A DNA stretch of 21,452 nt from a virus. Where the stretch lies: IMG/VR virus record IMGVR_UViG_3300012931_000079, positions 1-21,452 of that record; one strand, 5' to 3'. Positions 13,179 through 20,574 of this stretch are shown one piece after another. Numbering within the stretch: position 1 is the stretch's first letter; each line of letters opens with the position of its first letter. The position numbers were made by a program, and so were the translations under genes. The notes beneath the pieces were generated by a model that was not told the DNA's origin, did no database searches, and was given only the letters and a program-made list of their open reading frames with translations.

Positions 13179-14668
13179 AAACTGTAATCTTTACACTTCT
13201 GCTATGTGCCTCTCTGGATGGGCAGATAACTCAGGTCCCCAGTTCTAGTGGAGGTGGTGGAAGTGGGTCTGTGACAAGTGTGGATCTCGTAGGAACATCC
13301 GGCCAATTGACGGTTACCGGGACTACTCCCATAACCTCTTCTGGGTCGTGGACGATATCGATACCTAACCCATTTGTGCTGCCAGGCCTTGCCACCATTG
13401 CTGCTAGCACTACTGGTGGGGCGGGGTTGAGGTTAACGTCGGGTGTGGCTCCTACGGCCCCAACAAGCGGAGATTTCTGGAATCTGTCTGGAGTGTTGCA
13501 GTACTACGATGGCGCCGCTACCAAAACGTTGGTGACAAAGGATTCGGCGGGGGATGTTGCGGCGACTTCTTTTACATCTACTGCAACTGGAACTACGGAG
13601 TTGACGTTTACTGAAGGCTCAACTCCCGCTAGTCTTCCGGCATCGGGCAAACAGAAGATGTTCGTGACTACAGGGCACGCGCCAACCCTGCTAGATTCGG
13701 CGGGAGATACTGTAGCTTTCCTGATGGATAGCGGGACTCTGGCAGCAGCTAGAATGCCTGCATTCACAGGGGATGTCTCTACGGCTGCTGGTGCAGTGGC
13801 CACTACCCTAGCGACCGTGAGCACCACTTATGGCACGTGTGGGGATGCTACTCACGTGTGCGCCGTGACCACTAATGCTAAAGGTTTGGTGACGGCTCAG
13901 TCGGCAGTGGCGATCACAGCATCAGGAGGGGATGTCCTGACCCCAGTGTCCCAGGGGTATGATGATATGTGTGGCGGGGTGACCACTCCTGGGGTTGGCC
14001 GCTTGAATTGGGGAGGTGCAAATGGTGTGGCTGGAACTGCGGGGACGCTGGGGATGGCGTATGAGACAGGGTGGGCTTGTGGCCTGACGGTTACGTCGGC
14101 TGCGACAAGCAGCACCAGTTACTTTATCGGTATTGCTAGACAGGCATATACTCCAGGCTTAATGCTATATACGCGAACGTCAGGATGGGATACTACCTTC
14201 TTGGTAAAGACTGGCAGCAGTGTATCTAGTATAAAAGCGTATGTTGGGACTGCGGGATCAGTGGAGAGCAACCCCTACACTCTGCTAACTGGCAGTAACT
14301 CCCTTGCTGCTGTGGGAGCGGCTGCGGGGATGCTTATAGACACCTCCCAGACATCTACATGGAGAGTGCAAAGTTGTGGGTATCCGGGTGGAGTTATCAC
14401 TTGTAACAGTGTGGATACCGGGGTATCAATAGCGGCAAATACGGTTTATAGGTTGAGGCTTAGGTCCACGACTTCTGGAACTCTGCTCGGTAGTGTTAAT
14501 GGTGGGACTGAGTACAGTATTACCATTGTATCTCCAGCACAGGGGGCTACTGCGGAAGTGCCCGTCGGTCTAGGAGTGGAAATATCTACCTTGGAAGATG
14601 TAGCTAAGTCTTTAACACTTTATTATGTAGGGTGGAAGCTCACTGGGCAGGGATTTACTATCCCATAG
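13175..14668 (+). CDS. Tail-fibre-like protein with a signal peptide
   Basis: This 497-residue Gly/Ser/Thr-rich protein starts with GTG (GGGAGG upstream, stop of the previous gene overlapping). The first 17 residues, MKTVIFTLLLCASLDGQ, look like a signal peptide. Typical fibre sequences follow: S-V-T-S-V and T-G-T-T-P-I-T-S-S-G-S-W (about 32-60), then F-T-G-D-V (about 198) and N-A-K-G-L-V-T-A (about 230). The C-terminal half (from about 255) looks like a lectin-type beta-sandwich with paired cysteines. Phage fibres bind the host surface but are normally made without export signals, so this one is odd. A perfect palindrome lies in codons 3-7. Confidence 0.65.
   Translation: MKTVIFTLLLCASLDGQITQVPSSSGGGGSGSVTSVDLVGTSGQLTVTGTTPITSSGSWTISIPNPFVLPGLATIAASTTGGAGLRLTSGVAPTAPTSGDFWNLSGVLQYYDGAATKTLVTKDSAGDVAATSFTSTATGTTELTFTEGSTPASLPASGKQKMFVTTGHAPTLLDSAGDTVAFLMDSGTLAAARMPAFTGDVSTAAGAVATTLATVSTTYGTCGDATHVCAVTTNAKGLVTAQSAVAITASGGDVLTPVSQGYDDMCGGVTTPGVGRLNWGGANGVAGTAGTLGMAYETGWACGLTVTSAATSSTSYFIGIARQAYTPGLMLYTRTSGWDTTFLVKTGSSVSSIKAYVGTAGSVESNPYTLLTGSNSLAAVGAAAGMLIDTSQTSTWRVQSCGYPGGVITCNSVDTGVSIAANTVYRLRLRSTTSGTLLGSVNGGTEYSITIVSPAQGATAEVPVGLGVEISTLEDVAKSLTLYYVGWKLTGQGFTIP
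13183..13195. promoter_or_regulatory. 13-bp palindrome site, perfect, at fibre gene start
   Basis: TGTAATCTTTACA begins at base 9 of the fibre gene and encodes V-I-F-T within its signal peptide. Confidence 0.7.
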
Positions 14669-14675
14669 GAATTTT

Positions 14676-16586
14676 ATGAGAATGGTGATACTATGTCTAC
14701 TCCTGTTCACTAAGGAGGCAATATCTAGCCCAACATGCAGTGCTGGGGCAGTGCAGGTGTTCAAGGTTGGGGTGGCTGGGGCACTTGATGGCAGTGGGTC
14801 ATCGGGTTCTGGCACCCTGACCTATGCTTGGTCCCAGACGGCTGGGGCTACTGCTACTATCACAGGCGCGAGCACGGTTTCTCCGTCAATCACTACTCCG
14901 TCGTTCGGGCAGTACACATTTCAACTGTCCGTAACAGACACCAACGGCACTACTACCTGTACAGTGACCGATGGGGCCGTACCAGTCAATGCTTATGATG
15001 TGGTGGACATGACCACTATCGACCCTACAAACGGAACCACAATCCAGAAGGTTATTGGGAGGCAGGTACGATGGTCGCTTGAGACTGGGGTTAATCGTTG
15101 GCCCTTTTGGCACACAGCCAGAAAGAATATGGCGACAGTTTTGGAGACTGCCCACACAACAGGGGGAATGTATGACCCGGCGTGGTTGAGCACTACGCAG
15201 GTGGGCACCGTAACGCTGGTGCCGTCTGCTGCCAGCAACACACTATCTACGGTTACTGGGAGTGGCACTTCATTTCAAACTACTTTCTGTGGTGGAGGTA
15301 CGACATGGGATAGTAAGACTATATTTTTAGCTCACGTCACTAATCCTACAGGGCAGGTTGGAAGATATCGGGCACAGCCTGGAACCTGCACTAGTGACAC
15401 GGAGATGACCATTTACTACGGCATTTCTACCTATGAACTTCCCACTACTACTTCCGGTATAGCCTATGGAGCATATGACTACACTACAGGGGCACCGAGT
15501 GCGTCCTTATATGGCTCCACTCCGGAGAATTATTATGATCGTGTAATCGGACTGTACGCAATGTATTACAGCACAGGACTAACCACGTATATCACTCAAG
15601 CTCGTGCAGAGGCATCCTTGTGGATGAAGAACCCCACACAGGATTATGGCTGGGCGTGTAGGCCGTATGCAAACGGCAATGCTAATTCTGTTTCCTGCTA
15701 CATGCAGGCTCGCACATTCTCATTAGGGGGACTATTTTTGTGTGGGTTGGATAGTGGATGCGCAGCAGACGATGCCTGGGATACTCTAGATAATTGGTTT
15801 GTGACATTGCTCACATACATTGAGACGCTCGACCCAGCCTGGGGAATGTGGGATCAGAGAGATACGTCATACCACCTGCAATTCCTAGCCTTGTATGCAG
15901 CATTGCATCCAGACTCTTCCGTGCGAACTAGTAGTTTGACTAAGCTGTCCACCTTTATCAGCGGGTTTTGGACCACCACTCGTGCTAGTGGGTCCTGGGT
16001 GGATACTACCGGCAATGTGTTGGTTTATATGCTGGCCATGATATCCCAGTCAATGGATTTGGCAGGCTGGACGCTAGCTGACTCAAATCCAACGGCTTCG
16101 GCTTTGGCCTATAGTTATGCTAAGGATGGGGTGGATTGGATCATAGCTAATTCGTACATTACGGCGACAGGGTATCGAACATTCCAACCAATCATCAATG
16201 CCTCATGCCCACTACCAACATTAACAAGTGCCTGTTCTGTCGAAAGTGTGGAGGAGGTACGAGGGTGGAGTATGCCCATCCCCAACGCCATTGCAAGGGT
16301 GTGGGAGAGGACCGGCACAGCATCCTATAGGACACTCCTGATAGACCAGATATCTTCTCAGTGGTCTAATACTGAGGGGGAAACTGGATATGATGGTACT
16401 TACCTAACAGGGTATGTATACCCTGGGGGATGGTACATGATTTCTGCTGGTATGCGGGATAAGTGGTGGGGGGAGCCTTGGGGATGGACGGGTCAGGGCA
16501 ACGCAATGGCCGCAATCTATACTGCCCCCACAGTATCAACTTACACATTCACAGGGGGAACCCTGTCAGGTGGAGTATTAAAGTAG
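14676..16586 (+). CDS. Putative exported PKD-domain tailspike or carbohydrate-active protein
   Basis: This protein has 636 residues. A short hydrophobic N-terminus (MRMVILCLLLF, then T-K-E-A-I-S-S) may be a weak signal peptide. Residues about 30-98 match a PKD/REJ-type beta-sandwich, with D-G-S-G-S-S-G-S-G and T-Y-A-W-S-Q-T-A-G. The rest (about 105-620) is rich in Trp and Tyr, with repeated helical pairs such as A-R-A-E-A-S-L-W-M and L-Q-F-L-A-L-Y-A-A-L. This suggests an alpha/alpha toroid as in many glycoside hydrolases and polysaccharide lyases. It may degrade or bind a host surface polysaccharide. No catalytic residues can be named. AGGA lies six bases upstream of the ATG. It is the third inserted gene after the capsid gene. 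Confidence 0.55.
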   Translation: MRMVILCLLLFTKEAISSPTCSAGAVQVFKVGVAGALDGSGSSGSGTLTYAWSQTAGATATITGASTVSPSITTPSFGQYTFQLSVTDTNGTTTCTVTDGAVPVNAYDVVDMTTIDPTNGTTIQKVIGRQVRWSLETGVNRWPFWHTARKNMATVLETAHTTGGMYDPAWLSTTQVGTVTLVPSAASNTLSTVTGSGTSFQTTFCGGGTTWDSKTIFLAHVTNPTGQVGRYRAQPGTCTSDTEMTIYYGISTYELPTTTSGIAYGAYDYTTGAPSASLYGSTPENYYDRVIGLYAMYYSTGLTTYITQARAEASLWMKNPTQDYGWACRPYANGNANSVSCYMQARTFSLGGLFLCGLDSGCAADDAWDTLDNWFVTLLTYIETLDPAWGMWDQRDTSYHLQFLALYAALHPDSSVRTSSLTKLSTFISGFWTTTRASGSWVDTTGNVLVYMLAMISQSMDLAGWTLADSNPTASALAYSYAKDGVDWIIANSYITATGYRTFQPIINASCPLPTLTSACSVESVEEVRGWSMPIPNAIARVWERTGTASYRTLLIDQISSQWSNTEGETGYDGTYLTGYVYPGGWYMISAGMRDKWWGEPWGWTGQGNAMAAIYTAPTVSTYTFTGGTLSGGVLK

Positions 16587-16593
16587 GTGCAGT

Positions 16594-17160
16594 ATGTCCT
16601 TAACGACTATCCAGAAAATACGGGCCATCATCCAAGATGACTTACAGGCTGCATCTGAGACATTCACTGTGACCGGAGGCGTCAGTTACCAGTTGACCTA
16701 CTTCCCTGTAGTGGGAACCTCCGTCGTATGCTCTGCTGGGACGTTCACTGTTGTTGAGGCATCCGGCACTGTAATCTTTACATCTGCCCCAACAGGGTCA
16801 ACCATAACCATCACCTACAGTCATGTGAATTTACTGGATGATACTATCCAGGTGTTCATCGACCTAGAGGATGCCGCATGTGATGGAACTGCGGATATCA
16901 GGCTGGCAGCGGCAGATTGCTTAGATTCGATTGCCTCTTCTCAGGCTCTTATCCTCAAGAAAATAAAGATCTTAGACCTACAGACGGATGGCCCAGCAGT
17001 AGCAGACTCCCTCCGGAAACATGCTGAAAATCTCAGGGATCAGGTGACTGGAGCGCTGGGGTTAGAGCCATGCTTCGACATCATTGAGCAAGTGGAGTAT
17101 GAGGATTGGGCCGCAGAGCATGAGAAGTTAGTCAAGGATATTCTGCGGAGTGGACTATGA
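16594..17160 (+). CDS. Head-tail connector protein
   Basis: This 188-residue protein has a helical start, a beta-rich insert (about 22-82) and a helical C-terminal half. It is placed first in a run of four overlapping connector and tail-completion genes. Phage head-tail adaptors of the HK97 gp6/SPP1 gp15 kind attach under the portal; they are mostly helical, so the beta insert here is an addition. TAGGTG precedes the ATG. Its stop overlaps the next ATG (ATGA). A perfect palindrome site lies at codons for V-I-F-T in the insert. Identification is mainly by position. Confidence 0.55.
   Translation: MSLTTIQKIRAIIQDDLQAASETFTVTGGVSYQLTYFPVVGTSVVCSAGTFTVVEASGTVIFTSAPTGSTITITYSHVNLLDDTIQVFIDLEDAACDGTADIRLAAADCLDSIASSQALILKKIKILDLQTDGPAVADSLRKHAENLRDQVTGALGLEPCFDIIEQVEYEDWAAEHEKLVKDILRSGL
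16770..16782. promoter_or_regulatory. 13-bp palindrome site, perfect, in connector gene
   Basis: TGTAATCTTTACA lies inside the head-tail connector gene and encodes V-I-F-T. Confidence 0.7.
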
Positions 17161-17540
17161 GCAGGTTGATTGATCCCAGACTCAGAACCAGCCTGCCAGA
17201 TTTCTGGCCCAGCCGGTGCTCCATCAAGACAGTTACCACAACAGCATCTGCGTCCGGGCAGAAAGTGAGAACAGGCACTACTGATGTTGCTGGGATGACT
17301 AGCATCCAGTGCCGGATGTCAGTTACCACCACAGAGAGGCCAAACGATCAAGTTACTACGGAGGCACGCATTCGTGGGTCAGTGGCCCGCCGCAACTTGA
17401 AGCTGAGTGGGTACTTTCCAACTATCCAGCCGGATGTCATGGTGGCCGTAGTTGATGGGGTGGAGTATGCCATCTACTCCAATGAGCCTGACAGTGAGCA
17501 CTTCAGCACCCGGCTAGGTGTTGATATAATCAAACCATAA
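17157..17540 (+). CDS. Head closure / stopper-like protein
   Basis: This 127-residue beta-rich protein overlaps the previous gene by ATGA and the next by TAATG. The central part (T-T-E-R-P-N-D-Q, G-S-V-A-R-R-N-L) and a C-terminal D-G-V-E-Y-A-I-Y are consistent with the small beta-barrel stopper proteins that close the head after packaging. The assignment rests on size, composition and its place between connector and tail-completion genes. Confidence 0.5.
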   Translation: MSRLIDPRLRTSLPDFWPSRCSIKTVTTTASASGQKVRTGTTDVAGMTSIQCRMSVTTTERPNDQVTTEARIRGSVARRNLKLSGYFPTIQPDVMVAVVDGVEYAIYSNEPDSEHFSTRLGVDIIKP

Positions 17541-18019
17541 TGGCTGTATATCCGATACGACCGGGACCGGTAAGAACCACCACACAGAGGGGTGGTCCCA
17601 ACATGGAAGTTGGGTCCATGATCTCAGTGAGCGTGGACACTACTGTCCTTCAGTCTATTGAGAATATCAGCGGTGATGATCTACTGCCGATCATCCTGGA
17701 CGCCATTGAGCCGTCAATGGAGATAGCCAAGTCTCAATGGCCGGTCCTCACCGGGGCCAGCATAGAGAGCTTTGAAGTTACTGGGGAAGTTACTGGGGAG
17801 AGGAAAGCCCATGGTCAGTTACAGGTGGGGGGGGCTAAGTTAATCTCAGACTCCAGGAATGACAAGCATATCGACTATGCCCCCTTCATTGAGTTCAACG
17901 GATCTCCTACAGGACTGGGCAAGGATGCCGTATTCAACTCATTTGTTGGTAGGGCTGATGAGATGAAACGGATGATTCGAGATGGAGTGCAAAGGCTGAT
18001 AGCAGAGAGGATGAAGTAA
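17540..18019 (+). CDS. HK97 gp10-like neck / tail-completion protein
   Basis: This 159-residue protein contains A-K-S-Q-W-P-V-L-T-G-A-S and Y-A-P-F-I-E-F-N, close to the pattern of HK97 gp10-type proteins, in which a substrate-like P-x-x-T-G-x-L-x-x-S is followed by Y-A-x-x-x-E. It ends in a helix. These proteins sit at the head-tail junction. The start at 17540 overlaps the previous stop (TAATG); ATG 17603 would remove 21 residues and is possible, since the first 21 residues look unstructured. A 12-bp tandem duplication inside the gene repeats E-V-T-G. Confidence 0.65.
   Translation: MAVYPIRPGPVRTTTQRGGPNMEVGSMISVSVDTTVLQSIENISGDDLLPIILDAIEPSMEIAKSQWPVLTGASIESFEVTGEVTGERKAHGQLQVGGAKLISDSRNDKHIDYAPFIEFNGSPTGLGKDAVFNSFVGRADEMKRMIRDGVQRLIAERMK
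17774..17797 (+). repeat. 12-bp tandem duplication in coding sequence
   Basis: GAAGTTACTGGG occurs twice in direct succession (17774-17785 and 17786-17797), adding an extra E-V-T-G to the gp10-like protein. Exact identity suggests a recent slip event. Confidence 0.8.
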
Positions 18020-18405
18020 TGAGCAGCCATGTAGCTGGGGTGGTGGATTTAATTCAAACGGGGCTGTCTAGCCTATCATTCGCGGACATAAGCCCTGACC
18101 CAATTCCGATAAACGCCACGCTGCCGTACATCACTGTGAGTGAGGCTATGGCGAAGGATGTACAATCACTGACCGGTCCCAGCGGTGCAACGTACTCAGT
18201 GATGCGGATCTCCTGCTGGAGTGGTGACTACGAAGAGGCCAATGACCTACGCAGTCTCATCAAGGATCTTCTGGGTAACTACACTGGAGAGGCTGGAGAC
18301 TACACGGTCATGGGTACCAACCACTACCAGGACCGGGAATTGTATGACGGTCTAACCCAGAAGTACCAACTGATAACGTCCTACTCCATCTGGTGGACAG
18401 AATGA
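18019..18405 (+). CDS. Tail terminator / completion protein, DUF3168-like
   Basis: This 128-residue protein has a TAATG overlap with the gene before and an ATGA overlap with the glycosyltransferase after it. The layout is an N-terminal helix, P-Y-I-T-V-S-E, a strand with M-R-I-S-C-W-S, a helix E-A-N-D-L-R-S-L-I-K-D-L and a final Q-K-Y-Q-L-I-T-S-Y-S-I-W. That is the lambda gpU/DUF3168 pattern of proteins that cap the tail tube and join it to the head. Confidence 0.7.
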   Translation: MSSHVAGVVDLIQTGLSSLSFADISPDPIPINATLPYITVSEAMAKDVQSLTGPSGATYSVMRISCWSGDYEEANDLRSLIKDLLGNYTGEAGDYTVMGTNHYQDRELYDGLTQKYQLITSYSIWWTE

Positions 18406-19436
18406 CTACCCAAACCTATCCTGCGGGAACTACCTTTGAGTATGGGTCAAGTACTTGGAGAGGTCATGACCGGTTCTTCTGCTACGACTGCCCCTTTGAC
18501 ATCTTCAATGAGGCTACAATGATTGACCACTGCCGTAGGAATGGACATGGGGTGATAGTTCAAGATATGACTGAGGAGTCATTCATTGAGCATGAAGCTC
18601 CACTGCCCCCCATTGGTGTAAAGATTACACTTGGGTACATCACATGGAATACTCGTGGTCCGAGTGTGGATGGGGTTAAGGGGTTACTGGCAGAGGCAGA
18701 CCGGCTTCGCCGTCTAGGTCAGGTAGTTGAATTGGTCATCCTGGACAATGGCAGTTCTGATGGCACTCCCGAAGTCATCACAGAAATGCTCCGAGATGTG
18801 CCCGGTACTGAACTGATTCGCAATGTGCGCAACTTCGGTATCAGTGTAGGCCGTAATCAGATCATTGATGCTGCCCTGGACAGGAAATCCAAGTATCTGT
18901 TGATGATGGATGGGGATATCCAAGTGGTGCCCCTATCCACCTACGTGATGATTCAGTACCTTGAGTGCCACACAGGACTTGGGTGTATAGGTGCGGCATC
19001 CTCTAACTACACCAGAGAGCCTCACCGCGCCAGCAAATACCTGTTTGATATCCCCGAGATATCAGTGAAGAGTAACATCCCCATAGCGTGGACCCAGTAT
19101 GGGCTGTTCCGGTGCAGGATGTTTGAGCTAGGTGTGAGATTTGATGAGGATGGACCATTTGGGGAACCTGGATGGGGGTATGAGGATGACGACCTGTACA
19201 TCCAAATGGTGGCCTCCGGGTGGGAGAGTAGGTACTTCAACCGAATGTGCTACCTTCACCGTAACATCAGGTCATCGTGGCCTAGCTTGAGGGAGTCCGG
19301 GGTAGATGTCAGGAGCACATTTAAAGCCCGGAAGTCCTACATGTTGAATAAGTGGAAGAGGCGAGGGGTGGACTCCAACTTGCTGGCTAGGATTGACAAC
19401 CAGAGTATTCCGGTGGAGATGGATCATGGCAGATAA
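18402..19436 (+). CDS. Zinc-finger family 2-type glycosyltransferase
   Basis: This 344-residue protein starts at ATG 18402 in an ATGA overlap with the tail terminator gene; a GTG at 18393 is in frame but less likely. The N-terminus has a C2H2-type finger (Cys27, Cys30, His43, His49). A GT-A fold follows from about residue 75: a first strand, then V-I-L-D-N-G-S-S-D-G-T, R-N-F-G-I-S-V-G-R-N, and the metal-binding M-D-G-D. Further on are G-x-G-W-G-Y-E-D-D-D-L, the usual catalytic-base region, and a C-terminal helix. Such enzymes move a sugar from a nucleotide-sugar to an acceptor. Position in the tail operon suggests glycosylation of a virion protein. The zinc finger on a glycosyltransferase is unusual. 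Confidence 0.8.
   Translation: MTTQTYPAGTTFEYGSSTWRGHDRFFCYDCPFDIFNEATMIDHCRRNGHGVIVQDMTEESFIEHEAPLPPIGVKITLGYITWNTRGPSVDGVKGLLAEADRLRRLGQVVELVILDNGSSDGTPEVITEMLRDVPGTELIRNVRNFGISVGRNQIIDAALDRKSKYLLMMDGDIQVVPLSTYVMIQYLECHTGLGCIGAASSNYTREPHRASKYLFDIPEISVKSNIPIAWTQYGLFRCRMFELGVRFDEDGPFGEPGWGYEDDDLYIQMVASGWESRYFNRMCYLHRNIRSSWPSLRESGVDVRSTFKARKSYMLNKWKRRGVDSNLLARIDNQSIPVEMDHGR
18617..18629. promoter_or_regulatory. 13-bp palindrome site, perfect, in glycosyltransferase gene
   Basis: TGTAAAGATTACA with flanking G and C making a 15-bp palindrome. It encodes V-K-I-T just before the first strand of the glycosyltransferase fold. Confidence 0.7.
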
Positions 19437-19668
19437 ACCTCTGATATTCACCCCAAGCCAGGACGATATTGACAGGTTAAATGGATACAGAGTGGGGCCT
19501 GACCTGTGGGCCAGTAAGTACAAAAACTACTGTTGCCTAGAGTGCCAGTATGCCACAATATTCAAGGAGAAGATTGTAAAACATGTCAGTGAAGGTAATC
19601 ATCCGTGGGGATTCCCTTCAGGGCACGTGGAGACGGAAGAGGACAACTCAGAACCAACCTACGGTTAG
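19426..19668 (+). CDS. Small C2H2 zinc-finger protein (80 aa)
   Basis: It starts at ATG 19426, after GGAG and inside the last codons of the glycosyltransferase gene. Residues Cys37, Cys40, His53 and His59 have spacing C-x2-C-x12-H-x5-H, identical to the finger at the start of the glycosyltransferase upstream. The flanking Y-K-N-Y-C-C-L-E-C and H-V-S-E-G-N-H resemble F-C-Y-D-C and H-C-R-R-N-G-H there. The tail is acidic. It may be a partner or a split-off copy of that domain. It lies before the tail tube gene. Confidence 0.7.
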   Translation: MADKPLIFTPSQDDIDRLNGYRVGPDLWASKYKNYCCLECQYATIFKEKIVKHVSEGNHPWGFPSGHVETEEDNSEPTYG

Positions 19669-19679
19669 GAGATAAGACA

Positions 19680-20105
19680 ATGAGCACTATCGCGATGGTA
19701 TCTAACGGAACACTGCTGCAGTATGGAGCGTACGCTAGCACCACTACATTCACCACTGTTCCGGAAGTGACCAAGTTGAGCGGTCCAACTATCAAGTTTG
19801 ACTTGCTGGACGCCACCAGCCATGACTCCACTGGGTACTTCCGTGAGTGGGTCCCTGGACTGGCAGATGGAGACAACATCTCGGCAGACATGCACTGGAA
19901 ACCGAGTAACACTGTCCACAAGGAGCTTCGAACGGACAGCTACGCCAGAAATCTAGGAGCATTCCAGGTCGTGTTCCCCGATACGACCGACAACACAGTG
20001 ACAGGTGGAACCTATGTGGCCTCCATTGCCCCCAAGGCGGATATCGGGACTCTTCTGGAGGCGTCACTGACACTAAAGACCACGGGCCAGCCTACTTGGT
20101 CCTAA
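19680..20105 (+). CDS. Major tail tube protein
   Basis: This 141-residue protein starts at ATG 19680, eight bases after GGAG; an in-frame ATG at 19605 lies inside the zinc-finger gene and is rejected. Features are a beta-rich sequence, N-G-T-L-L-Q-Y-G, an I-K-F-D-L-L-D-A-T-S-H segment and an F-R-E-W-V-P-G-L-A-D-G-D loop. V-V-F-P-D-T follows later. This is the pattern of small siphovirus tail tube proteins, in which D-x-T-x-x-D/S is followed by a G-L-x-D-G motif. It stacks as hexamers to form the tail tube. The tail chaperone genes follow, as expected. Confidence 0.75.
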   Translation: MSTIAMVSNGTLLQYGAYASTTTFTTVPEVTKLSGPTIKFDLLDATSHDSTGYFREWVPGLADGDNISADMHWKPSNTVHKELRTDSYARNLGAFQVVFPDTTDNTVTGGTYVASIAPKADIGTLLEASLTLKTTGQPTWS

Positions 20106-20130
20106 GTCTAAAAGCTGAAGAGAGGCGGCT

Positions 20131-20574
20131 ATGAAACGCAAAGTAACGTCCAAAGAGTATCAGGATATCAAACACGAGCGGGCACAGGAGACCTGTCAAC
20201 TTGACCCGCTCGTAAAGATCAAACTGGGGGGCCGGGAGTATATCCTGGAATTTGACAACAGGGCCTTGATTAACATCTACAAGGGCACTAACATCAACAT
20301 CATGCAGGTGGGCCTGTCCATGGACATCATGGCAGAACCCGCCAATTTCGGCATCACCATTTTCGAGGGCCTGAGAAAGCATCACTCTGAACTGACATTG
20401 GATGCTGTTAACAGCATGTTCTCCTTCCGGCACTACCCATACATCCTGGATCGGGTGCAGTTGGCTCTCAGGCTGTTCATGCCCAACATGGAGGACGTTG
20501 AGGAACTCCCGGACGCTGTTGACTCAACGGGTAGCTCTGCGGACCCTACCGAGCCGCAAACTCAGGCTGGCTGA
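20131..20574 (+). CDS. Tail assembly chaperone, G-type (unshifted)
   Basis: This 147-residue protein starts at ATG 20131 with GAGAGG upstream. It has L-D-P-L-V-K-I-K-L-G-G-R-E-Y-I-L-E-F-D near residues 24-42, a common start of the fold, then helical segments and an acidic Ser/Pro/Thr tail with no stable structure. In lambda the equivalent gpG acts on the tape measure protein during tail assembly, and a minority of ribosomes shift frame to make gpGT. Here the reading frame -1 to the tail is open to 20933 and encodes the matching T domain. Confidence 0.75.
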   Translation: MKRKVTSKEYQDIKHERAQETCQLDPLVKIKLGGREYILEFDNRALINIYKGTNINIMQVGLSMDIMAEPANFGITIFEGLRKHHSELTLDAVNSMFSFRHYPYILDRVQLALRLFMPNMEDVEELPDAVDSTGSSADPTEPQTQAG

